64,000 nucleotides of DNA from CAZEQK01 sp964514395 (GCA_964514395.1 CAZEQK010000006.1:1-64000), one strand, 5' to 3'. Numbered from the stretch's first letter, positions 44,778 through 54,154 are shown. Numbers and translations: made by a program. The notes: generated from the letters alone by a model not told the origin.

Positions 44778-46469
44778 TTATTTACCACTTTGCTTTTTCC
44801 AGGAATCCTTTAAGGATACCGTTCTGTTGAAAACCAACTTTTCATCATTCGTGTCTTTATTATCAACGGTAAAGTACCCATGACGTAAAAACTGGTATTT
44901 ATTTTCTTTATCCGCGTTTTTTAATGATGCCTCCACATAACAATGATCTAATATAGCTAAAGAGTTAGGATTAATTTTATCTTCTAAATCAGAGCTATCT
45001 CTTATTGGCTCGTCATCTATCAATAATCTATCATACAAACGAACCTCTGCTTTTACTGCTTGATCTGCTGAAACCCAATGGATGGTTCCCTTTACCTTGC
45101 GACCTGTAAAGCCTGTTCCACTTTTTGTCTCAGGATCATAGGAGCAATGAAGTTCTACGACATTTCCTTGTTCGTCCTTAATGACCTCATTACATTTGAT
45201 AAAGTAGGCATGCTTTAATCTAACCTCTTTACCTGGGGATAGCCGATGATATTTGCTTGGTGGATTTTCCATAAAATCCTCTTGCTCTATATAAATAACC
45301 CTTGAAAAAGGAATCTCTCTCTCACCCATATCAGGATTTTCAGTGTTGTTCTCCGCTTTTAACCACTCTACCTCTCCTTCAGGATAATTCGTTATGACCA
45401 CCTTTAATGGATCTAACACTGCCATAACTCTTGGAGCAATTAGCTTCAAATCTTCTCTAATACTATGTTCAAGCATCCCCACATCAACAATACTATTATT
45501 TTTTGCAACACCAATCTCTCCAAGGAAATTTTTTATGGCATCCGGTGTATAGCCTCTTCTTCTTAACCCACGAATCGTAGGCATCCTAGGATCATCCCAT
45601 CCATCAACATATCCATCCTCTACAAGTTTTCTCAAGTATCGTTTACTTGTTACTACACCCCTCAGGCTCATTCTCCCAAACTCTCTTTGCTTTGGTGGGT
45701 TTTTTATTTCTAGCACTTCTAAAAACCAATCATATAAAGGACGATGATTGATAAATTCCGCTGAACATAAGGAGTGTGTGATTCCTTCCATTGCATCTGA
45801 TAATGGATGAGCAAAGTCATACATTGGATAGATAAACCAATTGTCACCAGTTCGATGATGCTTGCTATTTTGAATTCTATAGATTACTGGATCGCGCATA
45901 TTCATATTAGACGATGTCATCTCAATTCTTGCCCTTAACACTCTTGTACCTTCTTTAAATTCACCATTTTTCATTTTCACAAATAACTGTAGATTTTCTT
46001 CTACGGTTCTATTTCGATAAGGGCTATCCTTACCAATTTCCGTTAGTGTCCCTCGATACTCTCTCATTTCATCTGGGCTTAAATCACATACGTAGGCCTT
46101 ACCCTTCTTAATTAATTCCAACGCATAATCGTATAGTTGTTCAAAATAATCAGATGCATAAAATAACCGTTCTTCCCAATCTATCCCTAGCCACTTCATA
46201 TCCTCAATAATAGCATCCACGTATTTTGTTTCTTCTTTGCTCGGATTTGTATCATCAAATCTTAGATTAAATTTTCCTTGATATTTTTTGGCAGCACTAT
46301 AGCTAATATTAATAGCATAAGCACTTCCAATATGTAAATAACCATTTGGCTCTGGTGGAAAACGAGTATGGACTCGGCCATCATAAACTCGTTCATCAAT
46401 ATCAATTTCAACAATTTTATGTATGAAATTAGATGATACAGGTATGTTATTCTCAATATTTGTAGCCAT
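44778..46469 (-). CDS. glnS: Glutaminyl-tRNA synthetase
   Basis: 563 residues, close to the length of E. coli GlnRS. RFPPEPNGYLHIGSA carries the HIGH motif. YPMYDFAHPLSDAMEGITHSL and FINHRPLYDWFLEVL are specific to GlnRS; the KMSKS-type loop reads MSLRGVVTSKRYL. The C-terminal anticodon-binding beta barrels are complete. Most Bacillota lack GlnRS and form Gln-tRNA through GluRS plus GatCAB, so this gene was probably acquired by transfer (inference). No T-box-like leader is visible upstream (46470-46620). No conserved neighbours; transcribed alone. Confidence 0.93.
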   Translation of the reverse strand: MATNIENNIPVSSNFIHKIVEIDIDERVYDGRVHTRFPPEPNGYLHIGSAYAINISYSAAKKYQGKFNLRFDDTNPSKEETKYVDAIIEDMKWLGIDWEERLFYASDYFEQLYDYALELIKKGKAYVCDLSPDEMREYRGTLTEIGKDSPYRNRTVEENLQLFVKMKNGEFKEGTRVLRARIEMTSSNMNMRDPVIYRIQNSKHHRTGDNWFIYPMYDFAHPLSDAMEGITHSLCSAEFINHRPLYDWFLEVLEIKNPPKQREFGRMSLRGVVTSKRYLRKLVEDGYVDGWDDPRMPTIRGLRRRGYTPDAIKNFLGEIGVAKNNSIVDVGMLEHSIREDLKLIAPRVMAVLDPLKVVITNYPEGEVEWLKAENNTENPDMGEREIPFSRVIYIEQEDFMENPPSKYHRLSPGKEVRLKHAYFIKCNEVIKDEQGNVVELHCSYDPETKSGTGFTGRKVKGTIHWVSADQAVKAEVRLYDRLLIDDEPIRDSSDLEDKINPNSLAILDHCYVEASLKNADKENKYQFLRHGYFTVDNKDTNDEKLVFNRTVSLKDSWKKQSGK

Positions 46470-46620
46470 TACGAAACCCCCAGTATTTTATTGCTCTGAT
46501 TACAGAAGTATTATAAAATTGATTTTTCATGATAAACCGTTGCAAAAGTGTATTATAATTTTGAATCCTATTTTAATACTATCTCCTACCATTTTTCAAG
46601 TTATAAATTAACGTTTCTTT

Positions 46621-46670
46621 AAAAAAACAAAAACATGACTCTACCATTAAACTACAAAGTATAGTCATGT
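46621..46670 (-). terminator. Terminator after the 46738 gene
   Basis: ACATGACT / AGTCATGT stem with a 22-nt loop; on the minus strand it is followed by TTTTTGTTTTTTT. Confidence 0.72.
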
Positions 46671-46737
46671 AACATGTTTCACAAGCAAATATATCCCCAT
46701 AATACTAATTTTTATTTTCATCATGTTGGTTTTTTCC

Positions 46738-47130
46738 TTAGTTGATCAGTTTATCCGGCAATATAAAGATAAAACTGACCCCCACCCCAAAACTAAAAAT
46801 ATCGATAAAATCCATTAAAGAAGCGTATGGACCAAAGGTTGGGTAATTAATTAAGAACGAAAAAACTATCACCCATGCAACAATCTCTGTTTTGGAATAG
46901 AGGTACCTCTTAAAAAATAATTTTAATACAATACCAGATACCAACCCAAATAGAAATGAAAAAAGATAAAAATCAGTATATAGATAATGAACCAATTGAC
47001 TAACATGATCAGCATGTAGGATTTTGTCAATGATTGCTAAATAAATGCGACTATTAATCATTAATAGAATTAAAATGATAAATAGAAAGACTAATGTCGC
47101 TTTACTTAAGCTTCGCTCACTTTTATCCAT
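46738..47130 (-). CDS. Four-helix membrane protein, unknown
   Basis: 130 residues with about four membrane helices: near residues 10-27, 52-70, 82-97 and 108-124. The N-terminal cytoplasmic part is basic and polar (MDKSERSLSK). I recognise no family or active-site motif. Short genes of this kind are often poorly conserved. ATG follows GAGGTGAATT. Monocistronic, ends at a terminator. Confidence 0.6.
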   Translation of the reverse strand: MDKSERSLSKATLVFLFIILILLMINSRIYLAIIDKILHADHVSQLVHYLYTDFYLFSFLFGLVSGIVLKLFFKRYLYSKTEIVAWVIVFSFLINYPTFGPYASLMDFIDIFSFGVGVSFIFILPDKLIN

Positions 47131-47265
47131 AATTCACCTCATGATAACGTGTATTTTAATAGCGCTTATTCCCAATTTTTTGTACCCCTCTAAACTTATT
47201 AGACAATTATCCGAATATTTCCTTTAAAAATAAAAGTTTAAAACGTTTTTAGCATCTAATCAAAC

Positions 47266-47307
47266 AAAAAAAGCTGTAAATGAATACGTTTCATTTACAG
47301 CTTTTTT
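47266..47307. terminator. Bidirectional terminator
   Basis: GCTGTAAATGAA / TTCATTTACAGC, a perfect 12-bp stem with a 5-nt loop, flanked by A7 on the left and T6 on the right. It ends the acetyltransferase gene on the minus strand. Confidence 0.85.
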
Positions 47308-47836
47308 ATCTTTTCTTCCATTCATCCTCAAGTATACTCATTTCAAATAAACTCCAATATTCATTATTTATATAGACATAATCCCTAAGTAATCCTTCTT
47401 TTTTAAAGCCTATTTGCTCATAGCAATGGATTGCAGCCTTATTAAATTCAAAAACACCTAAGCTGATACGATGTAATTTAAACTGATCAAAACCAATATT
47501 TAATACTTTTTTCATAATGAGTGGACATACTCCTTTACCTCGCATCATTTTATCAACATAAACTCTACTGATTCTTGCCGTTTTATGGCTTCGATCAATC
47601 TGCTGAAGGGCAATATGACCAGTAACCTGTCCTGATTCCTTCTCGATCACCTGGTAAATAAATTTCTCTGAACCTTTTTCAAGATTTGCTCCATTTAGAT
47701 ATTCCATTAATTTTTCTTCGGTTAATGGAAAAGTTAGCTTTGGACCTGCCCATAGCATCAATAATTCAGGGGTATCTATCCAGCTTAATAGCTGGTTCAC
47801 ATCTTTTTGCTCAAAATATTTTAACTCAATATCCAC
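47306..47836 (-). CDS. GNAT acetyltransferase, RimJ/RimL type
   Basis: 176 residues. ISRVYVDKMMRGKGVCPLIMKKVLNIGF holds the acetyl-CoA motif (RGKGVC), and NKAAIHCYEQIGFKKEGLLRDYVY is the standard C-terminal half. RimJ/RimL-like enzymes acetylate protein N-termini or small amines. ATG follows AGGTGAGAGAGTG. Monocistronic. Confidence 0.75.
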   Translation of the reverse strand: MDIELKYFEQKDVNQLLSWIDTPELLMLWAGPKLTFPLTEEKLMEYLNGANLEKGSEKFIYQVIEKESGQVTGHIALQQIDRSHKTARISRVYVDKMMRGKGVCPLIMKKVLNIGFDQFKLHRISLGVFEFNKAAIHCYEQIGFKKEGLLRDYVYINNEYWSLFEMSILEDEWKKR

Positions 47837-48015
47837 TCTCTCACCTACTTAATTCATGTTTCCTACGAATCTACCCATTTTATCATAATTTCTGCAAAGC
47901 TAAGTATATTTCTAAAGCAAAATGTAAGTAAATGATGCTAGAACAGATTTTTTTAGAAAAAAGACAAACAGCCTAGCATAAAATTTCTAGATGAGGTAAA
48001 AAGGAGGCAGATCAA

Positions 48016-48561
48016 ATGCATAAAAAAATAATTTTCACTTGGGAATTAATTGGAGTAATTAGCATCATCCTCTTAGGGGTTCTAGTTCATTATTTATATG
48101 ATCTATCAAATAAATCGACGATCGTGGGTTTATTCAGTCCAGTAAATGAAAGTGTTTGGGAACACCTTAAGCTCGGTTTCTCCTCTTTCATTCTATTCTC
48201 CTTTATCGAGTATTGGTGGGTAAAGGATAAGGTAAATAATTTTTTCCTTGCAAAAGCCTTAGGTATCATTACTTTGCAGGCTACTATTATTATCGTTTTC
48301 TATACCTATACTGCTTTTACCCAAAAGGAAATTTTATTTATTGATATCTCCTCCTACATTGTAGGATCAGTTTTTTGTCAGCTAGTAAGCTATAACATAC
48401 TAATAAGTAAAAAATTCAAACTTCGCTATAATCGAATCGGTGCATTCATTATTATATTTCATGCAGTACTATTACTTATTTTTACCTATTATCCACCTAA
48501 GTTACATATTTTCCAGGATCAACATACTAAAAGCTATGGCATTCTTGAGCTTAAAGAATAA
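48016..48561 (+). CDS. DUF6512-like membrane protein
   Basis: 181 residues, about six hydrophobic segments: FTWELIGVISIILLGVLVHYL at the start, then the motif FSPVNESVWEHLKL that is typical of the DUF6512 group, and several further helices. Function is unknown in the family. AAAGGAGG lies 8 nt before ATG. Its last 28 nt overlap the 3' end of the phzF-like fragment on the other strand. Confidence 0.7.
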   Translation: MHKKIIFTWELIGVISIILLGVLVHYLYDLSNKSTIVGLFSPVNESVWEHLKLGFSSFILFSFIEYWWVKDKVNNFFLAKALGIITLQATIIIVFYTYTAFTQKEILFIDISSYIVGSVFCQLVSYNILISKKFKLRYNRIGAFIIIFHAVLLLIFTYYPPKLHIFQDQHTKSYGILELKE

Positions 48562-49362
48562 GTTATTTCATCGACGATTACTGCATAACCTCCTACTTGA
48601 ACACGATGAATCCTACTCCCTTTTGCAGCAAGCTTCACATATATTTCTGAAGGTCTACCCATTTGAACTCCTTGCTTTATTTTAATGTTTTTGATATGCT
48701 CTCTACTTATTTTTTTATATTTATAGAGATAGCAGCTCAATGCTCCATTTGAAGTTCCTGTGGCTGATTCTTCATCAATTCCATATAGGGGTGCAAAATT
48801 TCGACATTCTGCAGTTTCATTCATTCCATCGATGGCAAATGCATGGATGCCTATGACATTATACTTTTTACTAACATCTTTTATCCGATTGAAGTCTGGG
48901 TTTATAGCATGCAATCGTGCCAAGCTCTTTATTGGTACCATAATATCCCTTAGTCCAGTTGAAACAATTTCAATGGGTAAAGATTCTATCAGATCGTTAT
49001 TTTCTAAATGGAGGGCCTTTAAAACATCCTCCCTTTCTAATACATCCTCATAGGTAGGAACGTTTTGTTCCATTCATTTTCATGAATGAGCGCGCTCTCA
49101 ACCCGATTGTATCCCCGGAGCATAAATCGCATCAGTACGATCTTTTTATAGAACCTTTTGCGAAAAGGTTCTATTTTCATCTGGAACCCCCTCTGGGTAT
49201 ATGGTGTAAAAGCCTATTATTAAAGGGATAAATCCATGCTTGTGATAGGGGTATTATTTTAGAAAGGGGTTTATGGGGGAAGATCAAAAATGGACGGTGC
49301 ATCTGGGATAACTAGAGAGCCGGGATCCCTCCTGATATCAGGGTCCTGGCTCTTCGTCTACT

Positions 49363-50406
49363 TTACTCTAGCAATACCAACTGCTGTCTAAGCTCCTGAA
49401 CGAACGCCTCAGGTTCATCTAACGCCAGATAAATAGTAGTTGCCTCGCGAGGCAGAAACAGCAGACCGTTCACCTTAATGGGCTGCTTCAGTTCTATTCG
49501 AATATTCGGCGTTATAAGGGATGAAGCAGCATTCTTCAGTTCCTTTGGATCGGGATGGAATTCGCGCGCGCTGGATACATCAGCAATATCCTTTAACCGA
49601 ATATCAGCTTGAATCCTCAACCCGTATCTCAACTGGACAGTTTCACCTTTAATCTTGACCGGCTGCAGGACGGATGCACGGCAATCCCCCCAAATCAGAG
49701 CCAGCAACCAAAGATCGGCAATCGTGAGAATCCATGCCGCCCATTGAGACCATTGCTGGAGCAATAGATGAACGACAATACCTTCGATAACAATGATTTT
49801 GGTAATAATTGCGGAGTAAAGCACCTGATTGGTGTTCCTATGATAAGAAAATAAAAACGCACCGCCAGAATTAATCTTGTGCCCTCTTCTCCATGAGAAC
49901 AAAAGGTAGTACATCAAACTCGCATCATGAAGGACAAGGGAAGCTAGCTTCCCTTGTCCTATCCGGTCGTGAACCGCCTTGCGCAGCGCTTCCGCCGTAT
50001 CGGGTTCTTGGCGAGATACGCTGCGAAAACCCTTGATTACACGATATACGATCCGAATTTCATAAGCGATAAAGGCAAGCTCCGCAACCATGAGCAGCAG
50101 CTCAACCGGCCATACCGCACTCCATACCCCACCTCGTATCGTCGCCGGAAGAACTAGCCATACAGCAAGGGCCCCTGCCAGAGGTAAAGGAATGATCTTT
50201 GCGATTGATTTACCTTTTTTCCGCAGGATACATAACCAGAATAGAAAGGGAATGACCAGCATGAAATCGAACATCACGGCATAAACGAAAATCGTGTCTT
50301 CCTCGGCAAGCGACAAGGCACGAACGCTAATCGTATCCGTCAGCAAAATAAGCATCGTAATTGCAAGAAACCAGAAAGTAGATCGTTGAAGTTTAAGAGC
50401 AGCCAT
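49363..50406 (-). CDS. Membrane protein with PH-like C-terminal domain
   Basis: 347 residues. About four membrane helices in the N-terminal 115 residues, a charged central stretch, two more helices near 205-250, and a beta-rich C-terminus (VKIKGETVQLRYGLRI, NIRIELKQPIKVNGLLFLPRE) that looks like a bacterial PH domain. Function unknown. Codon use is richer in G/C than its neighbours, and it lies within the insert, so it was imported. A GGAGGGATTCG site precedes the ATG at good distance. Confidence 0.68.
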   Translation of the reverse strand: MAALKLQRSTFWFLAITMLILLTDTISVRALSLAEEDTIFVYAVMFDFMLVIPFLFWLCILRKKGKSIAKIIPLPLAGALAVWLVLPATIRGGVWSAVWPVELLLMVAELAFIAYEIRIVYRVIKGFRSVSRQEPDTAEALRKAVHDRIGQGKLASLVLHDASLMYYLLFSWRRGHKINSGGAFLFSYHRNTNQVLYSAIITKIIVIEGIVVHLLLQQWSQWAAWILTIADLWLLALIWGDCRASVLQPVKIKGETVQLRYGLRIQADIRLKDIADVSSAREFHPDPKELKNAASSLITPNIRIELKQPIKVNGLLFLPREATTIYLALDEPEAFVQELRQQLVLLE

Positions 50407-50434
50407 CGAATCCCTCCTTAGTTACTAACTTCTA

Positions 50435-50698
50435 CTAGACGAGAGTTTTCCAATAATCCCATGCTTTTAAGTAGTCCGCCAAATCATGCGGATGATGCAG
50501 GATGCATATCCCGGTACGACAATAAAGCTGAACAAACACTTCTTCGATAAGCCTGGATCGTTCCACAGGTCCATGATTGAGCAAATCGAATGCAGCAAAT
50601 AAAGTTTCTAGGTTCAAATCGTCCGGAGAGGAGCAGAAAGCATATAAAATCATATCGCACAGGGCCGGTCATCGGCGACGGATCGATAACGCCGACTA
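50435..50698 (-). pseudogene. C-terminal fragment of an aminoglycoside-phosphotransferase-like kinase
   Basis: Fused in frame to the broken phzF, the DNA reads LVGVIDPSPMTGPVRYD, the DxD-type metal-binding region of APH/fructosamine-kinase-like enzymes. A frameshift follows, after which the remainder continues in the other frame as ILYAFCSSPDDLNLETLFAAF and ends at DYWKTLV, 50435. The N-terminal two-thirds are missing. It marks where the donor DNA was cut at the junction. The family call rests on motif pattern; exact kinase type is not known. Confidence 0.65.
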
Positions 50699-51168
50699 AT
50701 ACAGAAAAGATTGACCCGTTATGATTAATTTTTACTTGCAAACTACCTGCCTTTGTTTCTTGATAATATTTACCTGGCTTTATCATCTCTAACTCTCTCA
50801 TTAAGGAAAATACAGCTATCGTAGCATGACCACATAAATCAATCTCTGTCTCAGGGGTGAAAAATTTTACATTAAATGTTGACTCTTTTTTTTTATGAAC
50901 AAAGGCCGTTTCAGAAAATCCAAGCTTTTTTGCTATTGCTAACATATGATATTCATTTAAATTATTATGATTGATGACAACACCGGCAGGGTTTCCACCA
51001 CTCTCACTCTTTGTAAATGCATTTAATATGTACACCTTTACTTCCATCGTGACCTCCATTTGGAAAATATCACAAAATAGATACCATTATGATTCAAGTA
51101 TAACAAACCAATTGTATTTATCCATTCATTTTTCTTCCTTTCTTATCGCATAATAAAAAATAAAATTA

Positions 51169-51217
51169 TTGTAATTCTACTTTATTACATGTATAATGAA
51201 AATTGTTCGTGTACGAA
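51169..51217 (+). promoter_or_regulatory. Promoter and likely operator of the marR-ABC operon
   Basis: -35 TTGTAA at 51169, a 17-nt spacer, and -10 TATAAT at 51192-51197. Immediately downstream, 51206-51217 is TTCGTGTACGAA (arms TTCGT/ACGAA), well placed for self-repression by the MarR-type product encoded 54 nt further on. Confidence 0.6.
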
Positions 51218-51270
51218 ATATTCTTGTGCTAAATAATAGAATTAAAAATATTTTTTTCTGAGGTGTTTTT

Positions 51271-51705
51271 ATGTCAAACATTACGTATGCTACGGAAATT
51301 TCCCAACTTCTGAAAGAAATACATTCCACCTTTAATCAAAATCTTAGAAGCGAGCTTGATGAAAAAGGACTCGATTTAACTATTCCACAAATATCAATCA
51401 TGATGATTTTGTTTAAGGAAAAGAGATTAAAGCTAAGCGAAATAAGTAAGAAAATGAGCCTAGCGAACAGTACTGTCTCAGGAATTATTGATAGGCTAGA
51501 GAAAAATCAGATAGTCAGAAGGATAAGGAGTGAAGAAGATAAACGAATCGTTTATATTGAGCTTACCAATAAGGCAGAAGAATTTAAGTCTAACATGCAC
51601 AATACAGTGAATCATTATTTAGATGGAATCTTAAATAATGCTAGTAAAAAGGAGATTGACACCATCCTAGAAGGTTTAAGAACTTTAAAAACATTGTTAA
51701 TCTAG
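51271..51705 (+). CDS. MarR-family transcriptional regulator
   Basis: 144 residues with the MarR winged helix: LTIPQISIMMILFKEKRL, LSEISKKMSLANSTVSGIIDRLEKNQIVRRI and the wing with RSEEDKRIVYIELT. It is followed by an ABC transporter pair, and an inverted repeat in its own promoter suggests autoregulation, relieved by a substrate of the exporter (inference from the common arrangement). GAGGTG is 7 nt before ATG. Confidence 0.85.
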   Translation: MSNITYATEISQLLKEIHSTFNQNLRSELDEKGLDLTIPQISIMMILFKEKRLKLSEISKKMSLANSTVSGIIDRLEKNQIVRRIRSEEDKRIVYIELTNKAEEFKSNMHNTVNHYLDGILNNASKKEIDTILEGLRTLKTLLI

Positions 51706-51728
51706 CAATAATATGAGGAGGAATTAGG

Positions 51729-52703
51729 TTGGATAATATTGTTGAAGTAAATGATATAAAAAAGAAATACAAGGACTTCTATGCGGTTAGTGGCGTAAGC
51801 TTTTCTGTAAAAAAGGGAGAAATATTTGGTTTTTTAGGTCCAAATGGAGCAGGTAAGAGCACAACGATAAATATGCTTTCAACCATTATTAAACCTAGTG
51901 AAGGCGATGCCAATATCAATGGCTTTAACATTGTTAAAAATAAAGATGATGTTAGAGCAAGTATTGGCATCATCTTTCAAGAAAATACATTAGATGAAAA
52001 ACTAACAGCCTACGAGAATTTAATGCTTCATTGTAAATTCTATGGCGTAGAAAAAAGTGTTAGAGAAGAACGAATTACTGAGGTATTAGAAATGGTTGAT
52101 TTATCTGATAAGCGTAAAAATATCGTCCAAACCTTTTCTGGTGGGATGAAAAGAAGATTAGAAATCGCTAGGGGACTTCTTCATTATCCAAAGGTTCTAT
52201 TCTTAGATGAACCTACAGTAGGTCTCGATCCACAAACTAGAGCTCACATATGGGAGTATATTTTAAAGCTGAAGGAAAAGGCTGGTATCACCATCTTTTT
52301 GACTACTCATTATATGGATGAGGCCGAGATATGTGATCGCATCGCCATTATAGATCATGGTTCACTGATTGCCCTTGATACTCCTGATAAGTTAAAAAAC
52401 CAAGTAGGTGGAGACATCATACAGGTGTCTACTGAGGATAATAAAGCATCTATTGATTTAATCAAGGAAAAATATGATTTAGAAGCCAAGGAAGATAATA
52501 AAATTCTAACCTTTCAAGTGGATAAAGGTAATAAATTCTTAATCGACTTTGTAAAGGATTTTGAAATACCAATTAAAAGCGTAAACCTAAGAAGACCAAC
52601 CTTAAATGACGTTTTCTTACATTTGACAGGTAGAGAAATACGGGATGAAGTGATCTCTAAAAAAGATTTAATGAGAAGTAGTATGAGGAGGATGCATCAC
52701 TAA
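51729..52703 (+). CDS. ABC transporter ATP-binding protein (DrrA type)
   Basis: 324 residues. Walker A GPNGAGKST at residues 36-44, signature TFSGGMKRRLEIARG, Walker B VLFLDEPTVGLDPQ, H-loop in TTHYMDEAE. The C-terminal DUF4162-like domain (about 230-310) is typical of drug/lipid exporters of the DrrA group. Start TTG at 51729 with AGGAGGAATTAGG before it. Works with the permease that starts in its stop codon (TAATG). Probably exports a toxic compound sensed by the MarR regulator. Confidence 0.88.
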   Translation: MDNIVEVNDIKKKYKDFYAVSGVSFSVKKGEIFGFLGPNGAGKSTTINMLSTIIKPSEGDANINGFNIVKNKDDVRASIGIIFQENTLDEKLTAYENLMLHCKFYGVEKSVREERITEVLEMVDLSDKRKNIVQTFSGGMKRRLEIARGLLHYPKVLFLDEPTVGLDPQTRAHIWEYILKLKEKAGITIFLTTHYMDEAEICDRIAIIDHGSLIALDTPDKLKNQVGGDIIQVSTEDNKASIDLIKEKYDLEAKEDNKILTFQVDKGNKFLIDFVKDFEIPIKSVNLRRPTLNDVFLHLTGREIRDEVISKKDLMRSSMRRMHH

Positions 52704-53536
52704 TGGAAGCTATATTCGCAATTTTGCAAAGAGATTTACTAAAGTTTTATAGAGATAGAGCAAGACTATTTGGCTCCTTCGCAATGCCATTTATGTTTTT
52801 AATCCTATTTGGAAGTGGCATGAGTGGAGCGATGAAATCTTTAATTGGCGGTGGGCAAGCCGCTGGGCCATTACAGGATTTTAACTTTGTTCAATTTATG
52901 TTTCCAGGAATTATTGGAATGACGGTATTTAATACGGCTATTTTTTCAGCTTTGTCCGTCGTACAGGATAAAGAATTTGGTTATTTGCGTGAAATATTAG
53001 TTTCCCCTGTATCAAGAGTTTCTGTAGCAATAGGCAAGGTATTAAGTGGGGCAATTGTGGCTGTAATCCAAGGCTTGCTTATGTTGATATTTGTTCCTTT
53101 TATTGGTGCAGATATATCAGTACCGATTATAATCAAATTAATACCGATGATGTTTCTTGTTGCCTTTACCATTTCCTCCATTGGTCTTATGATCGCGAGC
53201 TCGCTTAAAACATCACAAGGCTTTCAAATGATCATTCAATTATTAATTTTCCCAATGCTATTTTTATCTGGCGCATTATTTCCTCTAAGTGGTATGCCCG
53301 GATGGATGAACTTTCTAGTGAAGATTAACCCTTTGACCTATGCTGTAGATAGCTTTAAAAAGATTATTTTAGAGACTCACAAAATGAATCCAATGCTTAA
53401 ACAAGCAATGGGCCTAAATTTAACTGTATTTGATCATACGATTACATTAACTAATGAAATTACCTTCATTTCGATTGCTGGTCTTGTATTTGTTGTCCTT
53501 GCGACAATGACCTTTAGTAAAGGGGATGCAAGCTAA
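52703..53536 (+). CDS. ABC-2 type permease
   Basis: 277 residues, six membrane helices, with the ABC2_membrane features SALSVVQDKEFGYLREILVSPVSR and FPMLFLSGALFPLSGMP. Pairs with the DrrA-like ATPase upstream (1-nt overlap, TAATG); the functional exporter is expected to be a dimer of each. Substrate unknown. A strong terminator follows. Confidence 0.87.
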   Translation: MEAIFAILQRDLLKFYRDRARLFGSFAMPFMFLILFGSGMSGAMKSLIGGGQAAGPLQDFNFVQFMFPGIIGMTVFNTAIFSALSVVQDKEFGYLREILVSPVSRVSVAIGKVLSGAIVAVIQGLLMLIFVPFIGADISVPIIIKLIPMMFLVAFTISSIGLMIASSLKTSQGFQMIIQLLIFPMLFLSGALFPLSGMPGWMNFLVKINPLTYAVDSFKKIILETHKMNPMLKQAMGLNLTVFDHTITLTNEITFISIAGLVFVVLATMTFSKGDAS

Positions 53537-53551
53537 TTATAAAGATAAAAA

Positions 53552-53592
53552 AATCATTCTCAGGCAGAAATGCCTAGAGAATGATTTTTTTT
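53552..53592 (+). terminator. Terminator of the marR-ABC operon
   Basis: AATCATTCTC-AGGCA-GAAA-TGCCT-A-GAGAATGATT, a long stem with one bulge, followed by eight T. A similar hairpin occurs at 54256-54299. Confidence 0.9.
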
Positions 53593-53604
53593 ATTATCGA
53601 CTTA

Positions 53605-54154
53605 TCAGTTAAAGGCACTAAGATGATGTTCCGACGCGTTTTTTAAATGATTAAATACATCTCTAACATCATCTGGAAGCTCTTTTTGTAAGAACAACTC
53701 GTACATCGCAATATTGTTTTTCTCTGCTTCAATACCAGTACTAAAGGTTTCTTGAAGGGTATCTGGTACGACAACATGATCCTTAGAATAATCATCAGGA
53801 ACGTTAAGATGATATGCTTCAAATAGTGGCAACAGCATCAAGATATGCATCTATTTCAGCCTTTATAATATTAGAAAAAGGACGATTGATATCAAATTTA
53901 TTTAAAATAAGCTCATACTCAGATCTCGCTGTATATTCATCCTGTATTACATAAATCAGCATACTTTCTATGTTTAATGACTTATCTTCTAGTGCACCAC
54001 TGGAATCATATTTTTCGTAGCTTGCGATTTGATTGATTTAATCATCTGTTTTTGTATTATCTTTTGCATAAGCATTCGCAAAATTAATAGCTACAACAAT
54101 TATTAATAATAATGCAATCGGTATAAAAATATAAAACCATTTTTTTTGTTTCAT
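53605..54154 (-). pseudogene. Decayed DUF2202-like (ferritin-like) secreted protein gene
   Basis: Starting from ATG 54154 (AAGGAG before it), a hydrophobic N-terminal anchor (WFYIFIPIALLLIIVVAINF) is followed by a TAA at codon 39. After it the same frame continues through ESMLIYVIQDEYTARSEYEL and stops. The rest is in another frame: LPLFEAYHLNVPDDYSKDHVV, AEKNNIAMYELFLQ, ending at 53605. One nonsense change plus one frameshift separate it from an intact DUF2202-type protein (helical bundle with E-x-x-x-E pairs). The family call is from memory. Confidence 0.72.

Larger units (their letters stand above)
49074..50698. mobile_element. Inserted higher-G+C segment inside phzF-like gene
   Basis: About 1.6 kb with clearly higher G+C than its surroundings: I count 63 of 120 bases in 49981-50100, against roughly a third elsewhere. 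It carries one intact membrane-protein gene and the 3' end of a kinase gene. I see no transposase, terminal inverted repeats or target duplication, so it is not a recognisable IS. Non-coding parts include a hairpin AGAACCTTTTGCGAAAAGGTTCT-like at 49151-49174 and a terminator-like dyad near 49320-49355. The junctions are accurate to about ten bases. Confidence 0.75.
48534..51047 (-). pseudogene. phzF-like gene split by an insertion
   Basis: A PhzF/YddE-type isomerase gene cut in two. The 5' part (50699-51047) encodes VYILNAFTKSESGGNPAGV with GFSETAFV (catalytic Glu) and DLCGHATIAV, ending at GSIFSV. The 3' part (48534-49073) begins MEQNVPTYEDVL and includes GIDEESATGTSNGALSCYL. Joining SIFSV to MEQN gives one continuous protein of normal length. 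Everything between 49074 and about 50698 has different composition and unrelated genes. ATG at 51047 has GGAGGTCACG before it. Confidence 0.85.

Noticed and set aside
46470..46737. Possible T-box leader upstream of glnS
   Set aside because: No TGGnACCGCG-type antiterminator sequence on the minus strand; the hairpin at 46621-46670 is the terminator of the preceding gene.
49074..50698. Insertion sequence in the phzF-like gene
   Set aside because: No transposase, terminal inverted repeats or target-site duplication were seen, so it is described only as an inserted segment.
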